Origin: Planctomycetales bacterium | GTDB lineage: Bacteria; Planctomycetota; Phycisphaerae; SM23-33 | Length of the DNA: 5,081 nt | Reading direction: 5' to 3' | Assembly (NCBI GenBank): GCA_030631085.1 | Contig: DAOVLV010000184.1 | Span: 1-5,081 of the forward strand | Shown: positions 1 to 5,081 of the stretch, in pieces | How the letters are laid out: every line of letters starts with the position of its first letter | How positions within the stretch are numbered: position 1 is the first letter of the stretch | Made by a program: the position numbers and the translations under genes | Notes under the pieces: model-generated | What the model saw: only the letters and a program-made list of their open reading frames with translations | Told to the model about the DNA's origin: nothing | The model's database searches: none

Positions 1-1
1 T

Positions 2-271
2 GAACTGAATGTCAACCAGGTTCTGACTGGAAAGATAGTTCAAAGCACTCTCGATATGATTCTCAATACTCTCGTGGCAACCGGGAAAGTGGAACTGCGG
101 AATTTCGGTGTTTTCAAAGTCAAAAAACGCGCCCCACGGAAGGCACGCAATCCCAAAACCAACGAGGAAGTTCTTGTACCGGCAAAAAACGTGGTTTGCT
201 TCCAGCCTGGAAAGAACGTCGCGGCCATGATCGCCTCAAGACAGCCGGTTACAACAGATGAGAAAAGTTAG
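2..271 (+). CDS. HU/IHF family DNA-binding protein, 3' part (5' end outside window)
   Basis: A small dimeric nucleoid protein that bends and packages DNA. The reading frame is open from base 2 to the TAG at 269-271, giving 89 visible residues. The family is usually 90-100 residues, so only about the first ten, including the start codon, are missing. A methionine codon at 56 is internal: the helix residues before it (ELNVNQVLTGKIVQSTLD) belong to the HU fold. Visible features are the second helix, the ELRNFGVFKVKKR beta segment, and the DNA-binding arm RNPKTNEEVLVPA with the intercalating proline at visible residue 51, followed by the closing FQPGKN motif that is standard in HU. The strongly basic KKRAPRKARNPKT stretch resembles HU paralogues of Planctomycetota (from memory). 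The tail after the fold is short (about 10 residues, polar). HU versus IHF-like paralogue cannot be decided from sequence alone. The stop codon touches a heptamer repeat block. Confidence 0.93.
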   Translation, partial: ELNVNQVLTGKIVQSTLDMILNTLVATGKVELRNFGVFKVKKRAPRKARNPKTNEEVLVPAKNVVCFQPGKNVAAMIASRQPVTTDEKS

Positions 272-351
272 TAATTGGTAATCAGTAATTGGTAATTGGT
301 AACAGAGTGTCGGTTTTTTTTACGAGTTACGAATTACCAATTACGAATTAC
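271..351. repeat. Heptamer repeat block folding as a long imperfect hairpin
   Basis: Bases 272-299 are four tandem 7-mers (TAATTGG, TAATCAG, TAATTGG, TAATTGG) followed by TAAC. Bases 321-351 carry the opposite orientation (units such as GAGTTAC, GAATTAC, CAATTAC, GAATTAC). By hand alignment, 25 of 31 positions of 271-301 are complementary to 321-351, leaving a 19-base loop (302-320) that contains most of a run of eight T (314-321). The block begins directly after the HU stop codon. Because the T-run is in the loop rather than after the stem, it is not a textbook intrinsic terminator, although so long a stem could slow or end transcription or protect the HU mRNA 3' end. The same 7-base theme recurs at 2138-2183. 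Confidence 0.85.
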
Positions 352-409
352 AAAACTTGAAACCCGCCAGAAAATCAGGTCACTCACCCCCTGAGAAAGC
401 CGGAACCAC

Positions 410-438
410 TTGCACGGCCAACGTATTGCCGGTATTAA
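410..438 (+). promoter_or_regulatory. Weak candidate sigma-70 promoter for the secreted gluzincin-like gene
   Basis: TTGCAC (410-415) and TATTAA (433-438) are separated by 17 bases, about 50 bases before the preferred start at 490. The match to TTGACA/TATAAT is only moderate (about 7 of 12). A 6-base inverted repeat, TTGCCG (426-431) and CGGCAA (448-453), surrounds the -10 element. The gap between the HU repeat block and this gene otherwise shows nothing better, so a local promoter is expected but this one is tentative. Confidence 0.25.
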
Positions 439-474
439 GGTAACTTGCGGCAACTCGATCTGGAGCACGCGTTC

Positions 475-480
475 GGGGAG
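475..480 (+). promoter_or_regulatory. Ribosome binding site that sets the start at 490
   Basis: GGGGAG ends 9 bases before the ATG at 490. It would lie directly against the in-frame ATG at 481 and falls downstream of the TTG at 445, so it supports 490 and not the earlier starts. The protein from 490 also begins with a clean signal peptide. Confidence 0.7.
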
Positions 481-489
481 ATGTTGAAG

Positions 490-2085
490 ATGAACAGAAA
501 AAAGATACTCGCGATTGTGGTATTCACGTTCCTGTTTCCTTCCTACTGCCTGTCCGATGAAGGCAAGGCTAAAGATCCCTGGCGGGCTTTTGACCTTACC
601 TCCGTAACAGTTTCAGGATTAACTCTGCGCTATGAGAAGTCGCTGGAGTCCAGGATAGATTCCATTCGAGCGAAACTATCTGCTTTTCTGAAGGAAGAGT
701 CGAAATCATTTGCCCAAGTTGATTTACTTCGCACCAAGTCGGATTTAATCATCGAGCGGGTGAACAAGATTGTCGGTCTTTCGCCGAACCAAAAGCAGAA
801 GGCCGAACAACGTCGAATATTTTCATATTTTTTGGACAAGAGCATTCGCCTCGCGACGCCCGGGCGGAAGATGACTGTTTATCTGGTTACCACAGAGTCA
901 ACAAAAGATTACTTGCGCAAAGGGGGAACGCTGCCGGGGTTCAGTTACGACAAGGCTAAAGATAAGGCCCACTACAAATTCGCCATCCGTTACAAAAGTG
1001 GAGACAAGAAGGATCGCAAAGACGCTTACATTGTCATTCCGGTCATGGCCGACAGGGCTGAAAAGCAGTTCTCGTTGTCTCTAACAAGCCTTAAGCGGAG
1101 CCGGGACGGGCTAACCGGATTGTCCCTGCACGAACTCATTGAGGTAACGATGCTGAGTTTTCGTCTGAAGCCCCCCGATCCATATTTTCGCTGGTTCAGC
1201 GACGGATTCGCCAATGCAATCACGATTCGTGTTCTTGGGGAATTCGTCGGCAAGCAGACGTCCGTCAGGTTTGCCAACTTATACGACATCAGCAAGTACG
1301 CCGGGTTAGAAAAGGAGATCAACCTTCTATACTGGATGGGGCTTGAGTATTGCATAAAGACCCCCCTTGAGTCAGAAAAACGGTTTGATTATGCCCGTTA
1401 TTGCTACGCGACCCACGAAGCCGTACGGATCATCAACAAGCACGGGATTGAGTGCGTCTCTAAGATATTGGATAAAGCCTGCAAGAACGAACGGCGCAAC
1501 GACTCACGGAATCTCATCCCGGCTGTGAAAGAAGTTACCGGAGAAGACATCGAAAAGAGATTCCTGCGCTACCAGACCTTTAAAACCAAGGCGGAGGGGA
1601 TAAAGCGGTACGATGAATCGTTCAATGCTGCCATCAAACGTAAGGATTATGCCAAGGCCCTGGTGGCCCTTCTCCGTATTCACGAGTTGCAAGGGATAGG
1701 CAATCCTCGGCGTTACAACAGTGCGGCGCATCTGCTTTTCCACATGGGCCACGAAGCCGCAGGCGACCGGGCGATCCTTGATTTCGCCGATTTTTGTAAG
1801 GATCACGGCTTAAAGGATGTCCATGGCCTGATGCACGCATACTTCATCGACTATGCGAGGAAATGCGGCAACCTCAGAAAGGCCGCACCCTCCTCCGAAA
1901 TTGTTCTGAAATCCGAACCGGAGTACGTGCCGGCCTTGGCGGTACGAATGTTGAAACTGGCTGATTCCGGGGATACAGCCGAAGCCGTAAAAATCGCCCG
2001 GCGCATCCTGAAACTGGATAGCAACCCCAAAAGCCCCTGGCGGCAACTGGCCGAAAAGGTGCAGAAGGCCCAGCCCGGAAATTAG
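490..2085 (+). CDS. Secreted peptidase MA-like (gluzincin-type) protein with altered zinc site and TPR-like tail
   Basis: 531 residues from the ATG at 490, chosen for its GGGGAG site; starts at 445 (TTG) and 481 would put an odd charged extension before the signal peptide. Residues 1-22 (MNRKKILAIVVFTFLFPSYC then LS) form a Sec signal peptide with probable cleavage before DEGKA; the cysteine at 20 lacks a good lipobox. Residues 35-125 are mostly charged helix. Residues 125-360 have the order of a peptidase MA-like domain: beta strands MTVYLVTT (128-135) and AYIVIPV (179-185), the active-site helix GLSLHELIEVT (210-220), then FRWFSDGFAN (233-242), and the late block YATHEAVRIINKHGIECVSKIL (306-327) with a GEDIEKRF element (351-358). 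In active relatives the helix reads HExxH and the later motif WFxEGxA; here the second His is Glu218 and the ligand Glu is Asp238. Residues 366-525 look like degenerate TPR helices. Probably extracytoplasmic; catalysis is doubtful and a binding or scaffold role is possible. The family assignment rests on layout only. Confidence 0.6.
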   Translation: MNRKKILAIVVFTFLFPSYCLSDEGKAKDPWRAFDLTSVTVSGLTLRYEKSLESRIDSIRAKLSAFLKEESKSFAQVDLLRTKSDLIIERVNKIVGLSPNQKQKAEQRRIFSYFLDKSIRLATPGRKMTVYLVTTESTKDYLRKGGTLPGFSYDKAKDKAHYKFAIRYKSGDKKDRKDAYIVIPVMADRAEKQFSLSLTSLKRSRDGLTGLSLHELIEVTMLSFRLKPPDPYFRWFSDGFANAITIRVLGEFVGKQTSVRFANLYDISKYAGLEKEINLLYWMGLEYCIKTPLESEKRFDYARYCYATHEAVRIINKHGIECVSKILDKACKNERRNDSRNLIPAVKEVTGEDIEKRFLRYQTFKTKAEGIKRYDESFNAAIKRKDYAKALVALLRIHELQGIGNPRRYNSAAHLLFHMGHEAAGDRAILDFADFCKDHGLKDVHGLMHAYFIDYARKCGNLRKAAPSSEIVLKSEPEYVPALAVRMLKLADSGDTAEAVKIARRILKLDSNPKSPWRQLAEKVQKAQPGN

Positions 2086-2137
2086 AGGCGGACGAGTTCC
2101 AGTTTGCGACGGGGCAGAAAAAATCGGTCAGTATGAG

Positions 2138-2183
2138 TAATTACGAGTTACGAGTTACCAATTACCAATTACCAATTACCAAC
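2138..2183. repeat. Second heptamer repeat array
   Basis: Six tandem 7-mers ending in TTAC (TAATTAC, GAGTTAC, GAGTTAC, CAATTAC, CAATTAC, CAATTAC) plus a partial CAAC. These are the same units, in the same orientation, as the right arm of the block after HU (321-351). No opposing arm is visible nearby, so this copy cannot make the long hairpin. It lies 52 bases after the stop of the gluzincin-like gene and 9 bases before the -35 box of the next promoter. The 209-base gap 2086-2294 holds this array, the promoter and the leader; no terminator is visible for the upstream gene. Confidence 0.9.
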
Positions 2184-2192
2184 ATATTTTCG

Positions 2193-2221
2193 TTGACAGA
2201 CTTTTCCGGCACGACTATTAT
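2193..2221 (+). promoter_or_regulatory. Near-consensus sigma-70 promoter for the small lipoprotein
   Basis: The -35 box TTGACA (2193-2198) is perfect, the spacer is exactly 17 bases, and the -10 box TATTAT (2216-2221) matches TATAAT at 5 of 6 positions. Transcription would begin near 2228, giving a leader of roughly 65-70 bases before the ATG at 2295. Another TATTAT at 2219-2224 overlaps but would need a 20-base spacer. Confidence 0.75.
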
Positions 2222-2294
2222 TATGCGGCATTGCTTTTTTTGTATCGTCGCTGGGATCGGTTTCACAAGGAACTTGAACTGAAAGGCGTGAACC

Positions 2295-2510
2295 ATGAAA
2301 CGGTTTGTACTGTTTATCCTTGCTGTATTGTTCATCGGGAGTTTTCTCGGCGGTTGCAGCGGAGTAGCACATACGTTCCAGGAGCGCAAAGATCGTTTCA
2401 GAACCATAGACGATCTCCGCGTCCGCGGGTTCGTCGATGACTGCGATCAAGTGGCGTTCTACGACAGGCCTTCCTATCTGAGCGAGTGGCCTATCCGCGA
2501 CACCGATTAA
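2295..2510 (+). CDS. Small putative lipoprotein of unknown function
   Basis: 71 residues. The N-terminus MKRFVLFILAVLFIGSFLGGC is a lipoprotein signal peptide with lipobox LGGC, so Cys21 would be lipidated and the mature part is only 51 residues. The mature chain is polar: a helix-like, basic and acidic stretch (HTFQERKDRFRTIDDLRVRG, residues 26-45), then FVDDCDQVAFYDRPSYLSEW (46-65) and a short tail. AAGG at 2283-2286 sits 8 bases before the ATG. The unit has its own strong promoter (2193-2221) and terminator (2539-2589), so it is expressed alone and probably well. I have a loose recollection of planctomycete mini-lipoproteins ending in a similar 'DRPSxLSxW' motif, but cannot verify it. Envelope anchoring is inferred from the lipobox; no activity can be named. 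Confidence 0.8.
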   Translation: MKRFVLFILAVLFIGSFLGGCSGVAHTFQERKDRFRTIDDLRVRGFVDDCDQVAFYDRPSYLSEWPIRDTD

Positions 2511-2538
2511 AATTCCAACTTGCTTACTTACGTTTGTT

Positions 2539-2589
2539 AAGCCCAGCCATATTTGACTCCGACCCATCGGAATGGCTGGGCTTCTTTTT
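2539..2589 (+). terminator. Strong Rho-independent terminator
   Basis: AAGCCCAGCCAT (2539-2550) pairs perfectly with ATGGCTGGGCTT (2572-2583), a 12-base stem, followed by CTTTTT (2584-2589). Inside the loop a second stem, TCCGA (2558-2562) with TCGGA (2567-2571), closes on CCCA and stacks on the outer stem with a 7-base bulge on the 5' side. It begins 28 bases after the lipoprotein stop and separates that unit from the following operon. Confidence 0.92.
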
Positions 2590-2637
2590 AATTTGCGCGA
2601 TTCACTCTTCCACAAAAGACTCCCCTGAAATTTTGCA

Positions 2638-2666
2638 TTGATGAATGCAGGCATCTTTACGATAAT
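2638..2666 (+). promoter_or_regulatory. Candidate promoter for the dehydrogenase operon
   Basis: TTGATG (2638-2643), a 17-base spacer and GATAAT (2661-2666) give about 9 of 12 matches to the sigma-70 consensus. Transcription would start near 2673, leaving a leader of about 45 bases before the ATG at 2719. A promoter is needed here because a strong terminator lies just upstream. The in-frame TTG/ATG codons at 2638-2643 fall within this element and are not used as starts. Confidence 0.45.
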
Positions 2667-2702
2667 CGTTGTTCTCGATATCGAAGCCGGAAAATACCGC
2701 AT

Positions 2703-2708
2703 AAGGAG
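2703..2708 (+). promoter_or_regulatory. Ribosome binding site that sets the start at 2719
   Basis: AAGGAG ends 10 bases before the ATG at 2719. Starting there places the Rossmann strand RRITVMGGG right at the N-terminus, as expected for this enzyme family. The open frame reaching back to 2638 lacks such a site. Confidence 0.8.
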
Positions 2709-2718
2709 CGGACTTACG

Positions 2719-3816
2719 ATGAAACAAAGACGCATCACCGTAATGGGTGGCGGACACGGTGCACGTACCGTATCGGCCGATATGTCACTGGCCGGTCATA
2801 TCGTAACACTGTTTGAGTATGAGCAATTTCACGCAAACGTCGCAACCATTTTCGAGACGCAAACAATAGAGATTTCCGGAAAGGCTCGCCAGGGAGCCGC
2901 CCGATTGCATCGAACAACACACGACGCCGCCGAAGCAATCGAAGGGGCGGAACTGATAATCATCGTTGTCCCGTCGCTGGTCCACAGGATTTACGCCCAA
3001 ACCCTGGCCCCTCATCTCCGGGACGGTCAGCATGTAGTCCTTGTGCCCGGGACGATGGGCAGCCTGGAGTTCATCGCCGAGGTCCGAAAGCAAGGCTGCC
3101 GGGCCGACATCACCGTCTCGGAACTCGACACGCTTCCTTACGCGACCCGTATCCAGGGACCGGCTTCGGTTCGCGTGTACCATAACCTGACGACCTTCGG
3201 CCTCGGCGTCTTTCCGTCGGAGCGGACCGACGAGGTCTTTGACATTTTCAAAGACCTCTATCCCGGCGTCTTCAAATACCGCGATGCACTCGAAGTCGGC
3301 CTGTCGAACTGCAACCCGATAATTCACCCCCTCGGCGTACTGATGAACGCCGGACGGATCGAATACTCGCGCGGCGAATTCTGGTATTACGAAGAGGGGA
3401 TAACGCCCTCCACCGCCAGGGCGATGGAAACCATGGACGACGAACGCATAGCCATCGGCAAAAAACTTTCTCTCGATCTGCCTCGTCAGTCCGAAGCGCT
3501 CCATGCCGTCGGATACGGACCCAAGGGCGACCTGTGGGAAGTTCTCAAGGGCAGCAAAGGACTCACTCCCATCAAAGGACCGACGAGCGTTTCAAACCGA
3601 TACGTTACCGAGGACATCCCCATCGGACTGGTATGCTGGAGCCAACTTGGCGAGACGCTGGGTGTAGCGACGCCACTAATGAGAGCAACCGTCGAATTGG
3701 GTATCGCCGTAGCCGGCGTAAATTACTGGGAAACCGGTAGAACGCTTCAGCGATGCGGTATAGACGGAATGACCGCGGAGCAACTTATCCGATATGTTCA
3801 GACCGGCAAGGGGTAA
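2719..3816 (+). CDS. NAD(P)-dependent octopine/nopaline (opine) dehydrogenase family protein
   Basis: 365 residues, full length for the family (about 350-400). Opine dehydrogenases reductively join the amino group of an amino acid to a 2-oxo acid using NAD(P)H in the cytosol, or run the reverse oxidation. Residues 5-33 are the Rossmann nucleotide-binding start, ITVMGGGHGARTVSADMSLA with GxGxGA at 10-15 and acidic Glu33 ending the second strand, which suggests NAD preference. Residues 78-84 (ELIIIVV) and 106-111 (VVLVPG) are the later strands. The helical C-terminal domain has ELDTLPYATR (135-144), the signature NPIIHPLGVLMNAGRIE (199-215) with His203 as the expected catalytic His, EEGITPSTAR (225-234), GPTSVSNRYVTEDIP (287-301) with Asp299 a plausible partner, and NYWETGRTLQRCGI (335-348). 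All fit a working enzyme. The substrate cannot be read from the sequence. The TAA overlaps an ATG of the next gene, indicating co-transcription. A glycerol-3-phosphate dehydrogenase is unlikely given the C-terminal signatures. Confidence 0.9.
   Translation: MKQRRITVMGGGHGARTVSADMSLAGHIVTLFEYEQFHANVATIFETQTIEISGKARQGAARLHRTTHDAAEAIEGAELIIIVVPSLVHRIYAQTLAPHLRDGQHVVLVPGTMGSLEFIAEVRKQGCRADITVSELDTLPYATRIQGPASVRVYHNLTTFGLGVFPSERTDEVFDIFKDLYPGVFKYRDALEVGLSNCNPIIHPLGVLMNAGRIEYSRGEFWYYEEGITPSTARAMETMDDERIAIGKKLSLDLPRQSEALHAVGYGPKGDLWEVLKGSKGLTPIKGPTSVSNRYVTEDIPIGLVCWSQLGETLGVATPLMRATVELGIAVAGVNYWETGRTLQRCGIDGMTAEQLIRYVQTGKG
3808..3813 (+). promoter_or_regulatory. Ribosome binding site inside the dehydrogenase 3' end
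   Basis: AAGGGG lies 8 bases before the ATG at 3822 but only 2 bases before the ATG at 3816, which overlaps the TAA of the dehydrogenase by one base. Spacing therefore favours 3822. The two candidates differ by just two residues (MK), and both keep the lipoprotein signal. Confidence 0.7.
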
Positions 3817-3821
3817 TGAAA

Positions 3822-4799
3822 ATGAGATACTTTTATGCAGCAAGCGTTTGCCTTTTGATTTTGAGCGGATGCCCACGGCGGGACTATCCCGCTACACAGA
3901 GGCCTTCCGATTACGTCAAACCGACGACAACCTCCCCTACCGAGGCGCATCGCCCTCCGGCAGTCATGGCCACCGTCAACGGAAAACCAATTTACATGGA
4001 AGACCTGCACACTCCGCTCGTCGAGTCCTACGGGTTGAGGATAGCGGAAATGCTGATCGTCAACGTACTGGTCGCGCAGGAGGCTGAACGCACGAAAATT
4101 ACCGTTACCGAGAAAGATGTACTTGCTGAAAATAACCGCACACTGCAAGGTATCCTGGGCGAGCAGCAACTCACGCCCGATCAGCGTGAGCAAGTGCTTG
4201 GAAGACTGTTGAAACAACGTGGACTAACCCGCCGATTGTGGACGACGATAATGCGTCGCAACGCCATACTCCGCAAGATGGTCGCCGGAAAGGCCGTTGT
4301 CAGCGAAGCGATGATCAAGGCGGAATTCGCCCGTCTCCACGGTGAAAAAGTCCAGGTCAGCCACATCCAGTTACCGGGTCTGACCGAGGCAGAGAAAATC
4401 ATTAAACTACTCAAGGCCGGCGGCGATTTCGCCGACCTCGCACAACGTTACTCTACCAACACCGCCACAGCCAAGGATGGTGGCGCATTGGCGCCGTTCT
4501 CACGCGAAAACCCCGCCATCCCCAGAGCAATCCGCGACGCAGCCTTTGCATTAAAAACCGGACAAATCAGCGGAATTGTTCAGGTCGGAAGCGAATTCCA
4601 CGTATTAAAACTCTATAAACGCTTCATGCCTCCGGCCGCTGATTACAAAAACGTCAGAGAAAAACTACGCGACAATCTGCAAAAGCATATCGTTGAGCGT
4701 TTGCAGGTCAAAAAACTGGCGGAACTGCGGCGTAAGGCCGGTGTTGAATATATCAACCCAACCCTGAAGCGGGCGGCGAACCGTCCGGCAGAAATGTAA
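3822..4799 (+). CDS. Parvulin-type peptidyl-prolyl cis-trans isomerase lipoprotein (SurA/PrsA-like foldase)
   Basis: 325 residues from 3822 (327 if the ATG at 3816 is used). It probably helps exported proteins fold outside the cytoplasm by cis-trans isomerisation at proline. Residues 1-17 are a lipoprotein signal peptide with lipobox LSGC (Cys17 lipidated), followed by a Pro/Thr-rich linker (about 18-47). Residues 48-165 resemble the SurA N-terminal chaperone region: it opens with VMATVNGKPIYMEDL, the usual entry motif of these foldases, and continues as helices. Residues 177-275 are the PpiC/rotamase domain: VQVSHIQL (177-184) with His181, GGDFADLAQRYSTN (200-213), the hallmark DGGALAPFSREN (219-230), LKTGQISGIV (244-253) and FHVLKL (259-264) with His260. 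A helical tail (280-325) follows. The domain looks intact; paired His181 and His260 match the parvulin core. The gene directly follows the dehydrogenase and precedes a Tat substrate at 31 bases, so its clients might include its operon neighbours, though this is inference. Confidence 0.9.
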   Translation: MRYFYAASVCLLILSGCPRRDYPATQRPSDYVKPTTTSPTEAHRPPAVMATVNGKPIYMEDLHTPLVESYGLRIAEMLIVNVLVAQEAERTKITVTEKDVLAENNRTLQGILGEQQLTPDQREQVLGRLLKQRGLTRRLWTTIMRRNAILRKMVAGKAVVSEAMIKAEFARLHGEKVQVSHIQLPGLTEAEKIIKLLKAGGDFADLAQRYSTNTATAKDGGALAPFSRENPAIPRAIRDAAFALKTGQISGIVQVGSEFHVLKLYKRFMPPAADYKNVREKLRDNLQKHIVERLQVKKLAELRRKAGVEYINPTLKRAANRPAEM

Positions 4800-4830
4800 A
4801 AAACTCACCGACGGGCAGGAGAAAAGAGCA

Positions 4831-5081
4831 ATGGGTCGAGAAAACCCGAATTTGAATCCGTCGGAACCGGCAGCCGAATGGGATATCACTCGTCGGGAGT
4901 TTCTCAAGCGGACATCCGCGGCGGCAGCGGGAGCGGCGGTGCTCGTCGGAAGCATCTCGCCCTGGTCGCTTCTGGCGGCAGGCGTCTCGGCCTCTCCGGG
5001 CGGAGGACTTTGCACGGGAACGGTTACGGACAAGGGCACGGGCAAGCCCATCGCCGGAGCGCTGGTCAGCGACGGCGTGCA
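4831..5081 (+). CDS. Tat-exported protein with N-terminal beta-sandwich domain, 5' part (3' end outside window)
   Basis: The first 83 codons are visible from the ATG at 4831, with AGGAG (4817-4821) 9 bases upstream. Residues 20-28 (TRREFLKRT) are a textbook twin-arginine motif with Arg21-Arg22, followed by an Ala/Gly-rich hydrophobic stretch (29-50, ending SLLAAG). The protein is therefore exported folded, which often means a cofactor- or metal-containing enzyme. After a Gly/Ser linker, residues 62-83 (TGTVTDKGTGKPIAGALVSDGV) start a carboxypeptidase-regulatory-like or metallophosphoesterase N-terminal-type domain; the 'AGALVSDGV' turn is reminiscent of the domain in front of some calcineurin-like phosphoesterases. 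That identity is a guess, because any catalytic domain lies beyond the window. The spacing of 31 bases after the PPIase and lack of a terminator suggest one operon. Confidence 0.75.
   Translation, partial: MGRENPNLNPSEPAAEWDITRREFLKRTSAAAAGAAVLVGSISPWSLLAAGVSASPGGGLCTGTVTDKGTGKPIAGALVSDGV

Noticed and set aside
271..351. Heptamer block as a CRISPR array
   Set aside because: The units are 7 bases, directly abutting and palindromically opposed, with no spacers and no cas genes nearby.
375..394. Small inverted repeat TCAGG/CCTGA in the gap after HU
   Set aside because: The stem is only 5 bases, with a 10-base loop and no T-run after it, so it is not a terminator and is probably chance.
445..489. 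Upstream TTG/ATG starts (445, 481) for the gluzincin-like gene
   Set aside because: They add a charged extension in front of a clear signal peptide, and the ribosome site at 475-480 fits only the ATG at 490.
2169..2738. A 189-codon open frame on the minus strand
   Set aside because: It runs through the intrinsic terminator, the lipoprotein gene and its promoter, and into the heptamer array. Its protein has no recognisable domain, and the + strand features explain the region.
2785..3504. A 239-codon open frame on the minus strand
   Set aside because: It lies wholly antisense to the dehydrogenase, which has unmistakable family motifs across the same bases. The minus-strand translation shows no domain, and I saw no ribosome site for it.
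3753..3821. N-terminal extension of the PPIase frame back to 3753
   Set aside because: It would overlap the dehydrogenase by 64 bases and bury the lipoprotein signal behind an arginine-rich stretch; AAGGGG supports 3822.
4665..5051. A 128-codon open frame on the minus strand at the PPIase/Tat-gene junction
   Set aside because: It overlaps two well-supported + strand genes and is rich in Pro/Ala/Arg as expected for an antisense shadow of GC-rich coding DNA.

Overview
The window reads as bacterial chromosome, most likely from a Planctomycetota lineage (Phycisphaerae-like). This is an inference from three things: the HU protein style (basic RKARNPKT arm), a run of secreted proteins of types common in that phylum (two small-headed lipoproteins and a Tat-exported protein with an N-terminal beta-sandwich), and AT-rich heptamer repeats between genes. 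No rRNA, tRNA, CRISPR, transposase or phage gene is visible. All genes are on the + strand, and no gap between genes exceeds about 220 bases.

Region 1 (2-271): the 3' end of an HU/IHF-type DNA-binding protein. A block of 7-base repeats starts directly after its stop codon and can fold on itself as an imperfect long hairpin (271-351).

Region 2 (490-2085): a secreted protein of 531 residues. It has the layout of a 'peptidase MA-like' gluzincin domain followed by a helical, TPR-like tail. The zinc-site residues look altered (HELIE in place of HExxH, SDG in place of xEG), so it may no longer be a peptidase. A second block of the same heptamer family lies just past it (2138-2183).

Region 3 (2193-2589): a compact single-gene transcription unit. 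It has a near-consensus sigma-70 promoter, a 71-residue lipoprotein of unrecognised function, and a strong intrinsic terminator.

Region 4 (about 2638-5081): a probable operon of three genes. The first is a complete octopine/nopaline (opine) dehydrogenase-family enzyme. The second is a parvulin-type peptidyl-prolyl isomerase lipoprotein whose start region overlaps or abuts the dehydrogenase stop. The third is the beginning of a Tat-exported protein with an N-terminal carboxypeptidase-regulatory or metallophosphoesterase-N-like domain, cut by the window end. The last two act outside the cytoplasm, while the dehydrogenase is cytosolic, so their co-transcription does not point to an obvious shared pathway.

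The best leads are the altered gluzincin bracketed by heptamer repeats, the autonomous mini-lipoprotein unit, and the unexpected opine dehydrogenase/PPIase/Tat-protein operon. I did not find a clear new defence or mobile system.
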